A stretch of DNA of 64,000 bases, taken from positions 1,922,001 through 1,986,000 of the forward strand of contig NZ_CP010976.1 in assembly GCF_000949425.1 (NCBI RefSeq), written 5' to 3'. The notes under the pieces are model-generated. The model saw nothing but the letters and a program-made list of their open reading frames with translations. It made no database searches and was not told where the DNA came from. This DNA is from Paenibacillus sp. IHBB 10380. Its GTDB lineage: Bacteria > Bacillota > Bacilli > Paenibacillales > Paenibacillaceae. Both the position numbers and the translations under genes were made by a program. Shown piece by piece: positions 1 through 7,913 of the stretch (position 1 is its first letter; each line of letters opens with the position of its first letter).

Positions 1-177
1 TTCAGAAGGAGTAATATGGGCAGAAGAAGTAATTGTTGGAACACTGGTGTCAGAAATTTTATTACTACTTGAGCTACTGTCATTATTTAGGTTTAAACTG
101 CTTTTATTGGTGGAACACGCAGTTATTGAAATACTTAACAGAAACATAAGAAGCACACACTTAATTTGTGATTTCAT
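1..177 (-). CDS. Lipoprotein, N-terminal part only
   Basis: The gene runs off the left edge, so only about 59 N-terminal residues are visible. They begin with a lysine, then a hydrophobic stretch ending in the lipobox-like ITAC, so a signal-peptidase II signal and a lipid-anchored cysteine at about residue 21 are expected. The following residues are rich in Ser, Asn and Thr, the usual flexible linker of Gram-positive lipoproteins. The ATG at 177 is preceded by GAGGAGAG at good spacing. No functional domain is visible, so the role is unknown. Confidence 0.7.
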   Translation of the reverse strand, partial: MKSQIKCVLLMFLLSISITACSTNKSSLNLNNDSSSSSNKISDTSVPTITSSAHITPSE

Positions 178-649
178 TTAATCTCTCCTCAACTATTTGC
201 TTCTGTCGCACTTCATATTACAATCCGTCACTTATATAAATGGGATGATATATAGTAATCATTTTATCACAAAGGAATATTATGGATGTATTATTTTAGC
301 GAATAATATATTGATAGCAAGTTTAAATTCTGATAAATACAAAAACCTCGTAGGTCGCGGTCTTATCTATATCATCTCACTGTCGATTTATGAGAAAATA
401 CTCCTCCCAGCTTGTCATTCGTAGAATTTATCGCTGAAGTGATAACAAGCTTGTAATGCCGCCGATAGACCACCTGTGGCTTATATATTTCCTCTACGGT
501 GTCAATTACGGTACGGTCTCCTGTAAGGGGGTGAGACTGACCCTTATGTTTATCGGATTCCCCTCCTCAAACCAGCGAATTGAATTCAGGTTTTTATTTA
601 TCGAATTGCAGATAAAACTGTATTACAAATGTATCGGTCTTGTCTTATT
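178..649. other. Intergenic region, no convincing gene
   Basis: Two short open frames on the plus strand lack ribosome binding sites and family resemblance. I see only AT-rich spacer that should hold the divergent promoters of the lipoprotein and the Xre regulator. Confidence 0.4.
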
Positions 650-664
650 GTTTACACTGTAAAC
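650..664. promoter_or_regulatory. Palindromic operator before xre gene
   Basis: A perfect inverted repeat, GTTTACACTGTAAAC, lies 12 bases before the Xre start codon and just ahead of its ribosome binding site. Xre/SinR-type repressors bind such short palindromes and often repress themselves, so autoregulation is inferred. Confidence 0.5.
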
Positions 665-676
665 AGAGGTGTGGCA

Positions 677-1015
677 ATGAAGACAGTTCTAAAAGCAGTC
701 GGTCAACGAGTCAGAGATTTAAGAAAACAGTTGGGTTTATCTCAAGAAGAGCTTGGAGAAAAGGCTGGCTTTCATTTTTCTTATATTGGTGGGGTTGAAC
801 GTGCCGAGAAAAACATCACGATCGTAAATCTTCAAAAAATTGCAGATGCTCTTGATGTCCCTTTAAATGACTTATTCGTTTATTCAAAATACTCTAAGAC
901 AACAAATAGAAGTAATGATAAAGATATTTTGTTGAATGATATTGTTGGACGATTATCTACTATGAAAAAAAATGAACTAAACAAAGTTCAATTGTTCCTA
1001 AATGAGTTTTTTTAG
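677..1015 (+). CDS. Xre-family helix-turn-helix regulator
   Basis: A 112-residue protein. Residues about 5-62 form a classic HTH_3 domain (VGQRVRDLRKQLGLSQEELG, then an ADALDVPLNDLF closing helix), as in SinR and small chromosomal or phage repressors. The remaining 50 residues are polar with a C-terminal helix that could mediate dimerisation. The start is set at the internal ATG at 677 rather than the frame's first codon at 629 because AGAGGTGTGG stands just before it. A palindrome directly upstream and a strong terminator directly downstream make this a monocistronic, probably self-regulated gene. Its targets cannot be told from the window. Confidence 0.85.
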   Translation: MKTVLKAVGQRVRDLRKQLGLSQEELGEKAGFHFSYIGGVERAEKNITIVNLQKIADALDVPLNDLFVYSKYSKTTNRSNDKDILLNDIVGRLSTMKKNELNKVQLFLNEFF

Positions 1016-1020
1016 CAAAT

Positions 1021-1058
1021 AATAAAAGAAGCAGCTCTCGTGAGCTGCTTCTTTTATT
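1021..1058. terminator. Bidirectional terminator hairpin
   Basis: A 17-bp near-perfect stem (AATAAAAGAAGCAGCTC and its complement) around a TCGT loop with T-rich flanks, directly after the xre stop codon. Confidence 0.85.
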
Positions 1059-1084
1059 ATTTTTATTTTAACAACAACTGGTGT

Positions 1085-1306
1085 TCAAAGAAAATAAAGT
1101 ATTAGACTGAAGTTGTTGATTGGACGCGGTTTATTGGTTACAAAATCGTCAGGTGTAGAAAAATAAGATGTAGACTGAGCTACCGGCAGAGCTCTATAAG
1201 AGACTTGATTCGGAAAATAAAGTATTAGACTGCTTGAATCGTACATACTCGAACCGGCCGCCGCTGTCGGCGCGCCGATTTCAAGCCGGGCCGTATTCGG
1301 AAGCAC
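1085..1306 (-). other. Unidentified remnant with a 20-bp direct repeat
   Basis: An open frame on the minus strand has no ribosome binding site and no family I recognise. The 20-mer GAAAATAAAGTATTAGACTG occurs twice, at 1090-1109 and 1213-1232, so both ends of the frame encode a LILYF-like peptide. From about 1240 to 1400 the base composition turns strongly GC-rich, unlike both sides, which suggests a patch from another source. I cannot assign a function. Confidence 0.35.
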
Positions 1307-1441
1307 CAGGAGCGTGTGAACTGCAGCTGCTCGATCTGGCGTACCAGTCTAGAGCTGGCCACCGCCGGGTGCAACCATCGGGAGCTCAAAGTAATTGAAA
1401 CTGCAACAGGGCCAAGGACTTACTGGCTATTTCGTCGTCTG

Positions 1442-1754
1442 TTATTTATCCAAAAGTGTAGTTTCTGGAGGGTAGAAACTAGATTGTGTAGTATTGTGAT
1501 CTGTCACTGTCCATGGTTTACTTACGAGTGTACCGTCTGAACGCTGTACACTATATTCTGAAACCAATATATATTTAGACCATGCGACATTATAGTTTTT
1601 ATCATTGATGATTGAATGTTCTTGCGTTGTTTCAGTCATTTGTATGGTTGTATGACTTACAGTTGTTTCTAGTTGCTCTGTGTATTGATAAGATAAACTA
1701 GCAGCTACATTAAAACGCCCCTCCTTACCAAATTGAAACCCTGCGTCTACCCCA
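1442..1754 (-). pseudogene. Remnant resembling a beta-pore-forming toxin
   Basis: The minus-strand frame reads without stop from about 1754 down to the stop at 1442, but has no start codon with a ribosome binding site. The peptide is rich in Ser, Thr, Tyr and alternating hydrophobics (segments such as VAASLSYQYTEQLETTVSHT and VAWSKYILVSEYSVQRSDGT), the pattern of an amphipathic beta-hairpin and C-terminal strands in aerolysin/ETX-MTX2-type toxins. That resemblance is by eye and is weak. The upstream part is cut at the junction with the tnpC remnant, so this is a relic. Confidence 0.35.
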
Positions 1755-2015
1755 ATCGATAGCGTATCAGAAGAATCGGGTGTTTCGAAAGCGAGTTTAT
1801 ATAACCATTCAGATATCCGCGAGAGGATCGAATCCTTACGCCGTCAACAATCACAAGCACCCACTCCAAAGCAAATAAAGCGTGAGATAAATGATGCGAA
1901 TAAGGATATACTCATCGAAATGTTAAAACGCAAAATCAAAGCACTGGAGAACGAGAACAAAGAATTACGAGAAGAAATGAAAAAGGCTTATGCTCAGATT
2001 CACGAAAAATTTTAG
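1755..2015 (+). pseudogene. tnpC: TnpC remnant of a Tn554-type transposon (DUF6262)
   Basis: The plus-strand frame ending at the TAG at 2013-2015 encodes VSEESGVSKASLYNHSDIRE, followed by a Lys/Glu-rich coiled coil ending in IHEKF. This is the C-terminal two thirds of the DUF6262/TnpC accessory protein of Tn554-like elements, including the GVSK-xx-LYN helix-turn-helix motif. The N-terminus is missing: an in-frame stop lies just upstream and the sequence passes into the antisense toxin-like relic. The other two genes of such an element, tnpA and tnpB, sit 25 kb away at 25.4-28.6 kb, so the transposon has been scattered or several copies have decayed. Confidence 0.7.
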
Positions 2016-2156
2016 TTACACTTCATTGAGCTAACGAGCAGTTTTGCGACAAAACACTGCATGTACAACATAAAGCAAACACTAGCCCTCAACAGCGCGG
2101 TTTCTCTTAGGCCGCGTCTTTTGCATTTAATCCCTCCATAACAAACGACAAAATAT

Positions 2157-2203
2157 ATTTTACCCGGGTAATATTGACTTTTTATTTTTACCCGGGTAAA
2201 ATT
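2157..2203 (+). promoter_or_regulatory. Promoter with two ACCCGGGT operators
   Basis: TTGACT at 2174-2179 and TAAAAT at 2197-2202, separated by 17 bases, form a near-consensus SigA promoter. The palindrome TTTTACCCGGGTAA occurs twice: at about 2158-2172, immediately upstream of the -35 box, and at 2186-2201, covering the spacer and -10 box. A repressor dimer on the second site would block RNA polymerase. The symmetry and spacing suit a TetR- or MarR-type regulator, but no such gene is adjacent. Confidence 0.75.
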
Positions 2204-2232
2204 AGTGAAGCATTCAGAGGAGGATCTACAGA

Positions 2233-2841
2233 ATGAGAGATGATCAAACGCGCTTTTGCTGCACGGCATTTTTGGGTGTGGGAGTCGTCGCCAGTGGTTC
2301 GTTACAGCACGTTGTTTCTACAGTGAAGGATGCTCTGGATGACAGAGACCTCACACAGCTGCTTATATTTGACGATACCACGGGGAAGCAAATAGATGTT
2401 GATTTCCGTGGGAAGACAGATGACGTGCTCAAACGATTAGGAGAACAGTTTGGCGACTTGCCCGGTACGGAAATGAATCACCAGCATACACGGCGGGTCG
2501 GTCGACCCAAGCTGGGGGTTGTATCCGGTGAGGTTACATTATTGCCCAAAGATTGGGAATGGCTGAAGAGTCAACCTGGAGGGGCGTCGTTAACATTACG
2601 AAAACTCGTTGGTGATGCTCGCCGTGCTGGAGGAAAACAGAGCAAGATACGAGAGTCACAAGAAGCAACATATCACTTTATGACAGCTATGGCCGGGAAC
2701 TTCCATCAATACGAAGAAGCTCTGCGGGCACTGTATGCTGGTGATTTGGATCGTTTTTACCACTGCATCGATGACTGGGCACCTGATATCAGAAACCATA
2801 TCAAAAGATTAGCCGCTAATGCATTCCCTGAAGGGAACTAA
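2233..2841 (+). CDS. DUF2239 family protein
   Basis: A 202-residue soluble protein. The central stretch GRPKLGVVSGEVTLLPKDWE, followed by LKSQPGGASLTLRKLVGDAR, is the hallmark of DUF2239, a family of unknown function common in proteobacteria and some Bacillales. Residues 1-80 form an alpha/beta N-terminal part; the C-terminal 60 residues are helical. The ATG at 2233 has GAGGAGGATC upstream. It is the first gene of a three-gene operon behind the operator-rich promoter. The operon is visibly more GC-rich than its neighbours, which suggests horizontal transfer. Function unknown; a stress or xenobiotic response is only a guess from the operator and partner genes. Confidence 0.85.
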   Translation: MRDDQTRFCCTAFLGVGVVASGSLQHVVSTVKDALDDRDLTQLLIFDDTTGKQIDVDFRGKTDDVLKRLGEQFGDLPGTEMNHQHTRRVGRPKLGVVSGEVTLLPKDWEWLKSQPGGASLTLRKLVGDARRAGGKQSKIRESQEATYHFMTAMAGNFHQYEEALRALYAGDLDRFYHCIDDWAPDIRNHIKRLAANAFPEGN

Positions 2842-2908
2842 TGAACGAAAGAATGTGTAGGCGTAAGGAATTTAGAATAAAAAAAGGAACAACGAAAGGA
2901 GCCACACT

Positions 2909-3349
2909 ATGACAGAATTTGAATTTAATCGTTACATCGAACCATCGCAACGTGCTGGCATGAGGTTCATACAGCGAGGCATCGAGGGCAGCATCGTCAT
3001 GTTGAACCTCATGCGTTTTCGTGATGTTGCCGATTACACAGCCAATCCTGAACTAACACCGGAGGTCCCAATCAGCGGTGCCGAAGCTTTCAACCGCTAT
3101 ATCGAGCACACCCTCCCATTTCTCCGTGAAAGCGGAGGTGAAATCATGTTTCTTGGCGATGGCGGAGAGTTTCTTATCGGACCCGAAGACGAAAGATGGG
3201 ATCTTGTCATGATGATCCGCCAGAGCAGCGCGCAGTCGTTTCTTGCTTTTTCAAGTCATCAAGACTACATGGCCGGTATCGGGCATCGGACTGCAGCGAT
3301 CGAAGATTCACGCCTTCTGCCTATGACAGAACTTACAATACCGAATTAA
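2909..3349 (+). CDS. DUF1330 family protein
   Basis: A 146-residue protein with the dimeric alpha-beta (ferredoxin-like) barrel features of DUF1330: an N-terminal IVMLNLMRF strand, a central AFNRYIEHTLPFLRESGGEI helix and strand, then a conserved ERWDLVMMIRQ strand and ESR-like tail (EDSRLLPMTEL). DUF1330 proteins are small cytoplasmic proteins of unknown catalytic role, often beside hydrolases and oxidoreductases. The ATG follows GAAAGGAGCC at good spacing. It lies 67 bases after the DUF2239 gene and 18 before the hydrolase, so the three are probably co-transcribed. Confidence 0.8.
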   Translation: MTEFEFNRYIEPSQRAGMRFIQRGIEGSIVMLNLMRFRDVADYTANPELTPEVPISGAEAFNRYIEHTLPFLRESGGEIMFLGDGGEFLIGPEDERWDLVMMIRQSSAQSFLAFSSHQDYMAGIGHRTAAIEDSRLLPMTELTIPN

Positions 3350-3367
3350 TTGGAGGAGAACATAATC

Positions 3368-4258
3368 ATGAACATTCTGAAAGTCAAAAGCGTCGAATTG
3401 GCCTATGACAGTTTTGGTAACGAAAATGACGAGGCTATTATCCTAATCGCCGGGCTTGGAACCCAGATGATCCGATGGACGGATTCGTTTTGTCGGATAT
3501 TAGCAGCGCGGGGCTTTCGCGTAATCCGCTTTGACAATCGCGACGTAGGTTGCTCGACGCATTTTAGCCATTATCCGACGCTGGATTTTGACGCACTGGC
3601 GACTGCTCTCATGTCGGGAAAGCGACCGGACATCCCTTACACTCTCGATGACATGTCCAACGACGCTATCGGACTACTCGATGCCCTTTCAATTGACCGG
3701 GCACATTTCGTTGGCAGGTCGATGGGCGGAATGATTGCCCAGATTGCTGCCGGTGAGTACCCTGAACGGGTTTTATCACTCACCTCCATTATGTCCAGTT
3801 CCGGTAATCCCACACTTCCGCAAACTTCCCCGGATGTCATGGCGATGATGACTAAACCAGCGCCGAACCCATTTGAGGATGAAGCAGGATTCTTGGCGCA
3901 CAGCGTCTCTTTTGCCAAACGCATCGCCGGCACCGGCTATCTGTTTGAAGAGGACGCATATCGAGCGCTCATTCTGGAGGAAGTCCAGCGAGCCTACGAT
4001 CCAGGCAGTGTTGGACGACAAATTGCTGCGATCGCTGTCTCCGGTGATCGTCGTCCGCGGCTGGCGACCATAAAAGTACCAACACTTGTCATTCATGGGG
4101 TGGACGATCCCCTGTTCGTCCCGGCGTGTGGCGAGGACACGGCTTCTGCCATTCCGGGCGCTGAGCTAATGTTGGTTGACGGCATGGGACACGACTTACC
4201 GCACCAACTGTACAAAGTAATCGCTGATGGCATAGAGCGAACGGCTCGTCGCAATTGA
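3368..4258 (+). CDS. Alpha/beta-fold hydrolase
   Basis: A 296-residue hydrolase. An oxyanion-hole GLGTQ near residue 31 and an FDNRDVGCS segment typical of the epoxide-hydrolase/esterase branch are followed by the nucleophile elbow GRSMGG with Ser118. The acid lies in VIHGVDDP and the histidine in GMGHD near the C-terminus, so the triad is complete. No signal peptide, so cytoplasmic. The ATG at 3368 is chosen because GGAGGAGAAC precedes it; an upstream TTG at 3350 overlaps that site. Substrate cannot be predicted. It ends the DUF2239-DUF1330 operon. Confidence 0.88.
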   Translation: MNILKVKSVELAYDSFGNENDEAIILIAGLGTQMIRWTDSFCRILAARGFRVIRFDNRDVGCSTHFSHYPTLDFDALATALMSGKRPDIPYTLDDMSNDAIGLLDALSIDRAHFVGRSMGGMIAQIAAGEYPERVLSLTSIMSSSGNPTLPQTSPDVMAMMTKPAPNPFEDEAGFLAHSVSFAKRIAGTGYLFEEDAYRALILEEVQRAYDPGSVGRQIAAIAVSGDRRPRLATIKVPTLVIHGVDDPLFVPACGEDTASAIPGAELMLVDGMGHDLPHQLYKVIADGIERTARRN

Positions 4259-4339
4259 CACGTGCTTCCTGAATAGCAACCAGCTGGAGTCCCGCGGTGC
4301 CCAATAGAGCTGAGTAGGCCCAGGGGCGCAGCGCTTATT

Positions 4340-4364
4340 CATTGAACTAAACGGGACACGATAG
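4340..4364 (-). repeat. Solo IS4-family inverted-repeat end
   Basis: Read on the minus strand this is CTATCGTGTCCCGTTTAGTT followed by CAATG, one of eight copies of the same IS end in the window. The others, all on the plus strand, are near 16490, 22610, 24720, 25290, 37855, 45175 and 53870. Confidence 0.6.
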
Positions 4365-4368
4365 TTAA

Positions 4369-4421
4369 AAATAAAGGGTTCTACATATTAGTTATGCATA
4401 ATATGTAGAACCCTTTATTTT
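4369..4421. terminator. Long terminator hairpin
   Basis: A stem of more than 20 bp (AAATAAAGGGTTCTACATAT and its complement) with a short AT-rich loop and T-run on both strands. It can end the hydrolase operon and overlaps the 3' end of the opposing Fe-S relic. Confidence 0.8.
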
Positions 4422-4680
4422 CTTTCTACAACTGGAACCACCATTATTCACTAATCCAGTACCATCTTCATCTATCACAATATCCAATGTAATCGGAATT
4501 ACCTTATCGTTTACTAGTGGATCATTTGCAATCTTCACATTATTTATGACATCCATAATATCGTTTTCTTGCGGTTCATCCAGCGTCAACCGGAAACTTG
4601 GACCGCAACATCCACGTTCTTTAGATGCAAATCGAAGAGAATCCCCGTGAGCTTAGTCTAGCAAGTTCTATAGAAATAAA
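4392..4680 (-). pseudogene. HesB/IscA-like Fe-S protein, frameshifted
   Basis: The minus strand encodes RFASKERGCCGPSFRLTLDE, then a segment ending DIVIDEDGTGLVNNGGSSC. This is the family of small HesB/IscA-like iron-sulfur biosynthesis proteins, with the GCC and SSC cysteines retained. A stop lies just upstream of GDSLRF in that frame, while the expected N-terminal ISIELARLS continues in another frame, so a frameshift near 4650 breaks the gene. No ATG with a ribosome binding site is visible, and the C-terminus reads through into the terminator hairpin. Confidence 0.6.
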
Positions 4681-4747
4681 GCCAAAAATATATGCCCTTC
4701 CTGAATATTAAGCCTACTCAGAGAGAATCATTAAAAGTCTTATATAC

Positions 4748-4797
4748 AAAATAAAGAGAAGGGACAGTCTTATCACTGTCTCTTCTCTTTATTTAAA
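4748..4797. terminator. Terminator after ku
   Basis: Hairpin AAATAAAGAGAAGGGACAGT with its complement, directly downstream of the ku stop codon and flanked by T/A runs. Confidence 0.8.
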
Positions 4798-4812
4798 TGA
4801 CATTAGCAATAA

Positions 4813-5640
4813 TCATGCTGTCTGTTCTTTTTTTCGTTTTCCCTTTGGTTTTATTGTTTTTTTACTTGTACTATTATTTAAAGCTTCAATACTAGCCTGA
4901 AGTGCAGTCATAAGATCTACTACATTATTCTTCTGTTGAATAACCGTATATTGAATCTGCTCACCTTGAATTTTTTTGTTAATTGCATCGTTTAACTGGT
5001 TCCTATAATCATCCTGATATTTTGTAGGCTCAAACTCAGCTGATAGAAGTTGTACTATGGATTGCGCCATTGCTAACTCTTTAGGATCAACAACAGGATT
5101 AATCAGCACATTAGGTACATCTTGAATCGGCCTGATTTCATCAAAGTAATAAAGGGTTTCTAATACTAGACAGTTATTAACGACCCTAATTGCACCCAAA
5201 CTGCTTTTCGAACGAATTGACACTTTGCATATACCTATCTTGCTAGTCGTCTTTAGGGCTTCCATCAAAAGAGTGTAACTTCTATCAGCTCGATTATCAG
5301 GAGATAGATAATATGTTTTCTGAAAATATATGGGGTCAATTTCATCAATATTTACAAAATCCATAATCTTTATTTCTTTATTTAATTCAGGTAGAAGTTG
5401 GTCTAACTCTTCCTTGTCAAAAAGGATATATTGGTTCTTTTGATACTCGTAGCCCTTTACAAGATCTTGAGTAACGATATCCTGATTACACTGAGTGCAC
5501 GATTTGAGTAAAGATATTGGTGAACCGCATGTTCGATGAATTTGTCTCATCGTGATATCTTTATCCTCAGTTGCAGCGTGCATCTTTATCGGTAGATGTA
5601 CAAGCCCAAAACTTAATGCACCTTTCCATAATGTATGCAT
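4813..5640 (-). CDS. ku: Ku, DNA-end-binding protein for NHEJ
   Basis: A 275-residue bacterial Ku. It opens with LWKGALSFGLVHLPIKMHAA, the diagnostic start of the family, and carries the beta-barrel core through CTQCNQDIV, a PDNRADRSYTLLMEAL region and the conserved C-terminal VVDLMTALQASIE, then a basic tail (KGKRKKEQ) that assists DNA binding. Ku rings thread onto broken DNA ends and recruit the LigD ligase; no ligD is present in this window, so the partner must be elsewhere. The ATG at 5640 is chosen over an earlier codon because family members start MHTLWKG and AAAGGTAG precedes it. It stands alone among relics. Confidence 0.93.
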   Translation of the reverse strand: MHTLWKGALSFGLVHLPIKMHAATEDKDITMRQIHRTCGSPISLLKSCTQCNQDIVTQDLVKGYEYQKNQYILFDKEELDQLLPELNKEIKIMDFVNIDEIDPIYFQKTYYLSPDNRADRSYTLLMEALKTTSKIGICKVSIRSKSSLGAIRVVNNCLVLETLYYFDEIRPIQDVPNVLINPVVDPKELAMAQSIVQLLSAEFEPTKYQDDYRNQLNDAINKKIQGEQIQYTVIQQKNNVVDLMTALQASIEALNNSTSKKTIKPKGKRKKEQTA

Positions 5641-6061
5641 ATTTAATCTACCTTTCAAGTTTTTAGAAACATCCTTTCCATTTTTGATGTGAATTAATCA
5701 ACACTATGAATCAGACATTACGAGGTGCTTTTGGACGGTGTAATTCTCATCGTTTTACAACGATCTGGACGTCCGTTGGGGGATCTTAACGAATACTCAT
5801 CTCACCTTATTAGTGTTCGATGTGCGTAACTCATTCATATCGAAGGAGCGGCTGCTTTTTTTAGTTCGTTGGCAGAAAAAGTAGCTGCCATTGAGGTGTT
5901 ACGTACCCCCTATTGTCACACCGCCATCTCGCTGCGCCGAACTGGACGTGAAGCTATAACAACCAAACTTTAATTTACGCCAACAAAAAGAGATCTGTCG
6001 GGTGACAGGCCTCTTTCATTTCCCATTAAGTTTGTTTGAACTTATATACTTTCGTAGCAAT
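5641..6061. other. Intergenic region with repeats
   Basis: No gene is visible. It holds repeat C1, a GATCTGTC/GTGACAGGCCTC hairpin at about 5984-6018 and leads into a degenerate A element. The Ku promoter should lie near its start. Confidence 0.4.
5865..5910 (+). repeat. Repeat C, copy 1
   Basis: TTCGTTGGCAGAAAAA, then TTGAGGTGTTACGT and a run of C, matched by a second copy at 7358-7405 in the same orientation. Function unknown; probably an end of a decayed mobile element. Confidence 0.55.
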
Positions 6062-6104
6062 GGGACCAAGTTCTTGTCCAGAGCAAAGGACAAGAACTTA
6101 ATCG
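6062..6104. repeat. A-type repeat element, degenerate (A1)
   Basis: GGGACCAAGTTCTTGTCC followed after 8 bases by the inverted GGACAAGAACTT forms the central palindrome of the A element family (see 17191). The downstream hairpin and final site are not recognisable. Confidence 0.55.
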
Positions 6105-6234
6105 CGCAACAGACTCCCCCGAACGAACCTGAGTTTGCATACACGCCTTAAAGATCCCATCACCTATTTATTATCCTTTATTCGTCTCAACTATAAACGA
6201 ATAGACTAACTTGCCTGTTTCTATTAGTTATTCA

Positions 6235-7071
6235 TTAATTGACTTTTCTAAGTTTACTAAGCCCAATAAAACTCTCAAGTGCTATTGGAAATATATCCTC
6301 CCCAAAATCAGATTTATTTTGAACTGCTTTCCAAATACCAGCACTATTTTTATCATTAGAATCATAACCTATAACAGTTTCTAATTTTGGAATATTAAAG
6401 TGTAATTTTTCAAGAGAAGCAGCATTAATTAATCTCCAGTTTGTAGTGATCATACTTCGTTTTGTTTTGTCACTTAGGAGCTCACCCTTTGAATTAAAAA
6501 CATTGATACTCGATACTCCATTCGTATATATTTCACTTTCTTGTAGATCTTCAAGTGAGTCGAAAGATAAATCTAATGCAAAGTTATCTTCAAAATCAAA
6601 ATCATTTATACAAAAAAACTCTATTCCGAGATGTTTGCATAAATTTATTAGAACAGCAGCTGTTATCTTACCATGATGAGGAACAATCGATATATTAAAA
6701 AAACTTAAGTATGTTTCTGCATACTTCTCATCACCAGTAAGAGCTAATACTTTTTTCTTTATGATTTCTTTATATGTCATTAAGTCATTCGGACCTTCTA
6801 CCAGCACAACCTTTTGACTAAAGACAATCTTATTTAAATTCGGCTCTATCAATTTTATATAATTGTTGTAATCATTAATTTCAGACAGGACAAATTCCTT
6901 GTCTTGAATCTCTGTTAATGCTCTGTCGGGTTTATGTATATGCTCATCAGGTAAATCTGAGTGGCTTGGCAAACTGGATGAAATAAGGAAGAACCTAAAG
7001 TCAGGGATGAGGTATACATATCGGGAATAAAAAATCATAGCAGTTACACAGTGAAAACCATTCACTGGCAC
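6235..7071 (-). pseudogene. OLD-family nuclease, C-terminal TOPRIM part
   Basis: The frame encodes a TOPRIM domain: the glutamate motif in KVVLVEGPNDLMTYKEIIKK near residue 90 and an acidic DFDFED motif near residue 155, the metal ligands of OLD/Gabija GajA-like DNA nucleases. These enzymes normally carry an N-terminal ABC-type ATPase of 250-350 residues; here it is absent apart from a possible ATPase tail around residues 25-60. There is no ribosome binding site at the apparent start. So this is a truncated relic of an ATP-dependent nuclease, possibly of a phage-defence system. No UvrD-like GajB partner is seen nearby. Confidence 0.65.
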
Positions 7072-7412
7072 CGTACCAGTGTTCTTACCTACGTTTGTTT
7101 GAAATAAACTCCAACATACCAGGGCAATAGTATTGTTTTTTCTAAAATTATCTGATTACAGTGGTGTTTTTCCTCTTTATCCATTAGTCCTCCAATCAGG
7201 AATAATATTCACATACCATTTATTCCCTGTCGGAGGATAAGAGCATGTACCCATTCCCTCTTAGCACTCTAGGAATGAGTTCTTCAACTTTATTTATTTA
7301 GATCATTATTAATTCTGCTATTTCTTTTGATATGGGAACAATGGAAATTTTTTTTGCTTCGTTGGCAGAAAATAGCAGCGCTTGAGGTGTTACGTCCCCC
7401 CCCCCTCTCTCA
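7072..7412. other. Intergenic region with repeat C2
   Basis: No coding potential is evident. The second copy of repeat C lies at its right side, ending in ten consecutive C residues. Confidence 0.4.
7358..7405 (+). repeat. Repeat C, copy 2
   Basis: TTCGTTGGCAGAAAATAG, then TTGAGGTGTTACGT and a run of ten C. It matches copy 1 at 5865; both flank the TOPRIM nuclease relic. Confidence 0.55.
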
Positions 7413-7865
7413 TCTAAAATTGCTGTTACCAACCTAAAAAGGTATATTCCAGAGGAAAAATTTCAGATAAAGTTATACGACCTTATAATGGTTGAAACAA
7501 AGAATGTATACAGCAGTTTTGTTGACCAAAATGATTTTTCATTGCGAACACCTTTCACAGATGATCAATTGGCCATTCGGTTATTAAAATATGAGACAAG
7601 ACTTGAAGTCGTGCTTCCACTTATGGCAACCGGAGCTTATTGGGGAAAACTAAACCAACATTATTTTTGAGTGAAAAACCTTGAATATTTGGGTGATATA
7701 AAGCAGTATGATGGATTAACCGTTTGGCTAGATCTTCAATTTCACCCAGTCTTATTGCTCTCTTATACTGGTGGGATAGCTTCATTAGCCAATAATCAAT
7801 ATGATTTTCTTAAAACTCTAATGATCAAACCAATATGTCATCGTCAACGTCCTCATATTGCATAA
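7413..7865 (+). pseudogene. Unidentified protein fragment with internal stop
   Basis: One reading frame runs from about 7413 to 7865 with a single TGA at 7668-7670. Before the stop it encodes VTNLKRYIPEEKFQIKLYDL and a RLLKYETRLEVVLPLMATGA segment; after it, EYLGDIKQYDGLTVWLDLQF and a hydrophobic LLLSYTGGIASLANNQYDFL helix. There is no start codon with ribosome binding site at the left side. I do not recognise the family. The intact composition on both sides of the TGA suggests a recent nonsense mutation in a 5'-truncated gene. Confidence 0.45.
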
Positions 7866-7913
7866 TTTCATAAATACCCATATGTTAACTAAAATATCAA
7901 CATTGGGTATTTT

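Noticed and set aside
2012..2269. 85-codon minus-strand frame over the twin operators
   Set aside because: It covers the promoter and palindromes, has no ribosome binding site and no protein-like pattern.
3776..4096. Long antisense frames under the alpha/beta hydrolase gene
   Set aside because: They are shadows of a GC-rich gene with clear catalytic motifs on the other strand.
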